Shown here in pieces: positions 59,680-64,000 of a stretch of DNA of 64,000 nucleotides (positions are counted from its first letter, which is position 1; each line of letters starts with the position of its first letter). Source of the DNA: Callipepla californica brunnescens (lineage: Eukaryota > Chordata > Aves > Galliformes > Odontophoridae); assembly GCA_023055505.1 (NCBI GenBank), contig JALIRH010000007.1, positions 13,271,773-13,335,772 on the forward strand. The letters are read 5' to 3'. The notes beneath the pieces are model-generated. The model made no database searches and had not been told where the DNA came from. It saw only the letters and a list, made by a program, of their open reading frames with translations. The translations under genes were made by a program, and so were the position numbers.

Positions 59680-62600
59680 CAAAGAAGGAATACAAATAGG
59701 AAAGAAAGTATAGTGAGATAATATTGTCAGATGGAGATAGGACAGAATAAATAGAGCTATACATTTAACATCTGCCAGACACGAGGATAAGCTTGGTGAT
59801 TCCCTGGTCATTTGCAAAACAACTTCCCACTTGCAAGAGTTATTATAAATGATCAGGTTAATGTGATAACTGTTCTGGTCAGTGGCAACTTACCATTTAA
59901 TCTTAGGGAACAGGGTGTTTACATGTCTAAAAAGCTTGTTGTTATTTAACAAATAAATCAAACTTTTTCCCTTCTGCTTTTATCCTGGAATAGATTTTCA
60001 AATGATTAAAAAATAACACAGGGACTATTAATGCTAGTTACTCTGACTTGGCATAATAGTATTAATTGGCACATTTAACCATAGTCCTTTTTTCCTGTCA
60101 AAATCCCTATATCTAGTTGCAGTAAACACTGGAGGTTAACTGGGGGAGGATGTAAGAAGGAACCATGGCAGAGCTCCTTTGTACAGAAATAAGGCTGTGA
60201 AATTGAAGCCAGGGAGAGCTGCTGTGGAATTCCACATCATAACAGCCCTGGTGCTGCCTGAGTCCATCAGCCTTCCAGAGAGGCCACTTTCCTCGGGGTG
60301 CTGGGACCCAGGTGGTGCCCCCACCCACTGCTCTGTCTAAGCAGGCCTTGAGGAAGGTTGGGAAGAGCAGCCAGAGACAGACCGCCGGCAGTAGGAGCAG
60401 CTGCAGAGCGGCCAGAGCAAGTGACCTTCATGTAGCTATCACTGGGCATTCTCTGCCTGCAGCTGAATGACTCCTGTGCTGATTTTCTCCTTTCCTCCCT
60501 AACTGACTCCTTGCATCAATTTTGCTCTCTGCCTTTCCTGACTTTTTACTCTCCTGCTTGCTTGCAGTGTCCAGCCTTCGTACCCTTTTCCCATTGCGCT
60601 CCCTTGTCTGTGCCACACCACCCCAGGATGTGTCCACGTGGTAATGACCCTCTGTCTGGCTATGTGCACTCAGCCACCTTCCACCTGCTCTATCTCTCCA
60701 GACTCTCAGTTTTCCTGACAAGTGCTGGCCAGTGCTCCTCAATCCTGTGCTGTGTTCACAGTGATGCCAGCATCTTGACTGCTCTGTTAGTCTTTGCAAT
60801 TAAGGAGATAAATGCTGTTACATCATTTGAAAAGTCATTGTAAAACTAATTCATTTTAACATTATGGAATATACTCTTGTCCCTGAACTGAGTGTATAGA
60901 TAGATAAATATTTTTAAAAATCTGTCTTAGCTGCTAAGTGCTTTTAAAAATGTCCTCCTCATATTCTGTCTTCTCCGTCTCCTCTCTGACATGAATGCAC
61001 CTGTCGTTTCCACATTCCTAAGAGGAATTTTAACAGTCTTTTCATAATTCATTGTCATTTCCAGGGCTATGTGTTTCTCCACTGTACTCTTCTTTAGAAA
61101 GGAACAAAATGAAGTGCAGTGTTCTTGTGTACATTCTACTTCAGTTAGCATTGAATATTTGCCCTTTATTTTCAAGGTTGTTCAGTATCCTGTCTGAGTT
61201 TTTTCTTAACTGTACAGAGGGCAGGTTAATCATATATTTCCAGAGCAGGATGGGTACTTGAGCCCATTGAAGGGAACTGGTAGAATACCCCTGGGTACAG
61301 GGAAGGAATGCAAAAAATAAAAACAAGGCAGAATTGTAAAACAGAATAAATTCTGAGCAGATTCTTGTCTGCAAAAGGGAAGACACGAGCTTTAGAAAGT
61401 AAGCAAGTACTGTAAGATATAAGGAGAAATGTATTTGTTCCTGAAACAAGTGAATATACTGGGAAAAAAAAAAACAAAACAGTGACAACAACACACAAGA
61501 CAAGCAAGAGAAACCGAAACAGACAGGTATGTTTGGCCTAGTAGCCTTTTTTTCGTACTAAAATGTCTCACATTCTTATATTCACAGCTTCCACAATTCC
61601 CAGTGTCACAACCAGCACTGCTTCCAAGAAGGCTGGCAGGCCCTAGGGCTTTGATGAACTTTTTATTGGGGGTGACAAAGAGTGCTGCAGTCAGCAAGCA
61701 ACCCCTTGTTCCCTTTGCGCCTGAGACTGTAGGCCTGGCTTCTGTAGTGCCCTTGGTTTCCGAACTGCAAAGCTGCCAAGATAAACATGGTTCTGACAGT
61801 GGTCTTTAAGATATGTGACTAGGAAACTAAGTGGAAGAGAAAACAAGAGCAGATTGCAGCAACAATGTTAGGCTGAATGTTTTCTGGGTATGAGGCCATG
61901 TAAAACGTTTTCTCTGCCTAGCCGTTTTCTTCTCATTTGTTTTTCATCATTATTAGGGAAAAGGTCTGTGTCAGGCAGAAACAAATTTATATCTGAAGAT
62001 ATTGTATCTTGTATCACATGTTTTCTTTATCCCAAGAGCCAAACTTTTCATTTTTCCTCTTAATTCCATCTCACCTGACAGCTTTTTTATGACAGCTTTT
62101 TCATTGTGCATCTCCTCTTTTTCCTAAATTCCTTATTATCTCAATTCATTTTAGTAGTTTAACACCTATTTACTTGTTTTTATACCTGTGAACAAGGGCT
62201 ACTGTAATTCTCATATGCCTTACTTTCTTTGGGATTTAGTTGGATGTATTTGTCATTCCTCTTCTAACCTGTGAATTGTGAGTTCTTTTGGGCAGTTATT
62301 TTTTTCACTGAGTAGGTGTTATATGATTAGGATTTCTAGTAATCCTTAGTATTATATATGCTTAGAGCAGTGGGATTCTTATCCCTAATAAAATTCATAG
62401 GTGTTGCAGCAGTAACAACAACATAATAAGTAAGACTTAAGTCCTATTCTTTTATTTGCTTTTCCTTGTTTATGAATTCTCGCCACGAAACCTAGCAGAC
62501 TTCATCACTGACATGTCTTGGGAGCTAAATGTTTGGGTCCCTAGGGCAGGTCTTTGTATAGTTCTGGCACTGAGAATTTGCAAATATGTGTTAATTTTAT

Positions 62601-62699
62601 AATTACTGATGTATTATTATGTGTTATTTATTCAGTATTAACACAGGGTAATATTATTAGGAAGCTGTTCTTTCCTCAGACAGTATACAGTCAAAATAT
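59680..62699. other. unique sequence with a GC-richer block, no confirmed gene
   Basis: About 60115-60800 is clearly richer in G and C than its surroundings and gives overlapping chance-like frames on both strands (123 codons at 60428-60799 minus; 110 codons at 60511-60843 plus). Neither shows a recognised domain, and the minus-strand frame is rich in arginine and lysine. An A11 run lies at 61464-61474 and a short GATA repeat near 60897. Confidence 0.45.
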
Positions 62700-63830
62700 C
62701 TGGAGCAAGGCAGACTTACCCTCAGTAGAGGAGGGTGTTGGGGAGCACTTAAACTTGTAAGTACATAAGTCCCTAGGATATGGCAGGATGTACTCAGAAC
62801 TGCTGAGGGATCTGGTTGATGTCACTGTGGAACCACTCTTGATTACCACTGAAAAGTTGCGGTGGCTGTGACAGGTCCCTAATGAGTGAAGGGGAGCCAG
62901 TATCACCCCTGCCTTCAAAAAGAACAGGAAAATTCTGTGGAGCTACAGGTAGGTCGGCCTAACTTCAGTCCCTGGGAACAGACTGAATCCATTTCCCAGA
63001 AACTGTTTTCAAACACATAGAAAAGAAAGTGATCAGGAGTAGTCAGCATGAATTTGTAAAGGACATGCTTAGCCAACGCGATAGCCTACAATGAAGCGAC
63101 TGTCTTGGTGGATCAGAGGAGATAGTTGATTTACCTCAGCTTTAGCAAGGCTTTTAACACAAGTCTCCCCTAACATCCACAATCTTAGCTGACCAGGTAT
63201 GGATTAGATAAGTGGATGGTGAAGTGGGTTGAAGACTGGCAGAATGGCCAAGTGCAGAGTTCTGTAGTCAGTGCCACAATGTCCAATTGGAGGCAAGTCA
63301 CTAATGGTGTGTCAATTCCATCTCAAATCTTTAAATATCTGGATGGTTGGGCAGAGTTTATCCTCAGCAAGTTTAGTGGTGATTGTAAAAAAATGAGAGG
63401 AATGGCTGCTACACTAGGTGGCTGTGCTACCATGCAGAGAGGCCTGGACAGTCTAGAGCAGTGAGCAGAAAGTGATCTCAAAAAGTTCATAAACGAGAAG
63501 TGTCAAATCCTACACCTGGGGAGTAGCTACCTCAGGTACCAGGGCGTACTGAATGCTGTCTGACTGAAAAGCAGCTCTGCAAGGAAGTATGGGGGAATCC
63601 CCTTGGGCAAGAAGTTAATCATGAGTGAGCAATGTGCCCATGTGGCAGAAGAGTCCTGGACCACATAAAGAGCACAGTTGCCAACAGGTCAAGGAAGGTA
63701 ATACTTCCCCTTATTCAGAGCTGGTAAGACCACAGTGGAGTGCTTTGTCCAGTTCTGGGCTCCCCAGTACAGTGGGACAATCCAACACAGAGCCAGGAAA
63801 ATGATGAAGTGACTGGATCATCTTCTGTGA
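62700..63830 (+). mobile_element. old CR1 LINE lacking its 3' end
   Basis: Begins GAGCAAGGCAGACTTACCCT in the ORF2 linker and passes through the reverse transcriptase and the VQFWAPQY-like segment (TCCAGTTCTGGGCTCCCCAG). It fades out near 63830 at a GLEHLSYE-like stretch (GACTGGATCATCTTCTGTGA). Roughly 400 bases including the terminal tail are missing. CR1 insertions start at the 3' end, so this loss must be secondary. Heavy divergence marks it as one of the oldest copies here. Confidence 0.85.
62754..63830 (+). pseudogene. CR1 ORF2 reverse transcriptase pseudogene, decayed
   Basis: Segments in order: a PRISMHP-type start region decayed to LGYGRMYSELLRDLVD, a GVPxSVPGNR-like stretch, SSQHEFVKDM, a degraded AFDTVSH equivalent (AGCAAGGCTTTTAACACAAG), WVEDWQNGQVQSSVVSATMS (63225-63284), LSKFSGDCKKMRGMAAT in place of [12 protein letters not shown] (near 63364-63408), and GGCATMQRGLDSLEQ. 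The catalytic ADD triplet has become SGD, and many stops and shifts are present, so it is inactive. Confidence 0.82.
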
Positions 63831-64000
63831 TTGTGCAACATGCAAACTGCTAAGCAAACAAAGAAACTTTCTGGAACATGAGTTATAGTCTTCTGAGTGA
63901 AGGCTATACTTTTACTCAGGTACCTAGATAATACAACAGTAATTACTTATATTTTAAATGTAGTAGTATACAGAAACTGTATTATATAGCCTGTTTTCAA

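Noticed and set aside
1..64000. CRISPR arrays, bacterial operons, phage or plasmid functions
   Set aside because: No regularly spaced repeats and no dense long frames; the content is vertebrate non-coding DNA.
1..64000. tRNA, rRNA, snRNA or microRNA genes
   Set aside because: I found no cloverleaf, no tRNA box A/B pair and no known small-RNA sequence by reading; a dedicated scan could still find a small RNA.
1..64000. Endogenous retrovirus or LTR elements
   Set aside because: No paired long terminal repeats, primer-binding site or retroviral protein motifs were seen. The only reverse-transcriptase sequence is of CR1 type.

Overview
The window is AT-rich vertebrate non-coding DNA, most likely from a galliform bird such as chicken, turkey or quail. 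The evidence is the repeat content: about twenty insertions of the avian non-LTR retrotransposon CR1, most ending in the short CR1 tail repeats (ATTCTGTG/ATTCTATG type), and four copies of a Galluhop-like mariner DNA transposon. I found no intact protein-coding gene, no tRNA or rRNA gene, no CRISPR array and no bacterial-type operon. The window is best read as intergenic or deep-intronic sequence on an AT-rich chromosome.

Layout. 1-8.2 kb: unique sequence with simple repeats, an internally deleted mariner (2980-3422), a CR1 scrap, an AT-rich alternating tract (3901-3998), and a nearly end-to-end mariner (6019-8198) split by a later CR1 insertion (6921-7860). 8.2-17.5 kb: mostly unique, with one CR1 3' end at 9.9 kb and a perfect 13-bp hairpin at 10354-10382. 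17.5-19.9 kb: two CR1 fragments and a third mariner derivative. 19.9-28.2 kb: no recognisable transposon; a candidate conserved element lies at about 23.87-24.23 kb. 28.2-30.25 kb: a three-layer CR1 nest, with an old minus-strand CR1 split by one plus-strand and one minus-strand CR1. 33.1-34.7 kb: the longest CR1 copy, with a degraded reverse transcriptase. 35.6-47.6 kb: twelve kilobases with no transposon I can recognise with confidence, containing one candidate non-coding exon. 47.6-64 kb: frequent CR1 fragments, a fourth mariner copy and, at the right end, an old CR1 that has lost its 3' end.

How the parts relate. Nothing here works as a pathway. The elements record successive mobilisations: an old CR1 layer, then mariner and its deletion derivatives, then younger CR1 that landed inside both. 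All transposase and reverse-transcriptase reading frames seen are broken. CR1 orientation is skewed, with 16 insertions on the + strand and 4 on the - strand.

Limits. Subfamily names, exact element ends and any claim of conservation need alignment to repeat libraries and other genomes. Boundaries given for old elements are good to roughly 10-20 bases.
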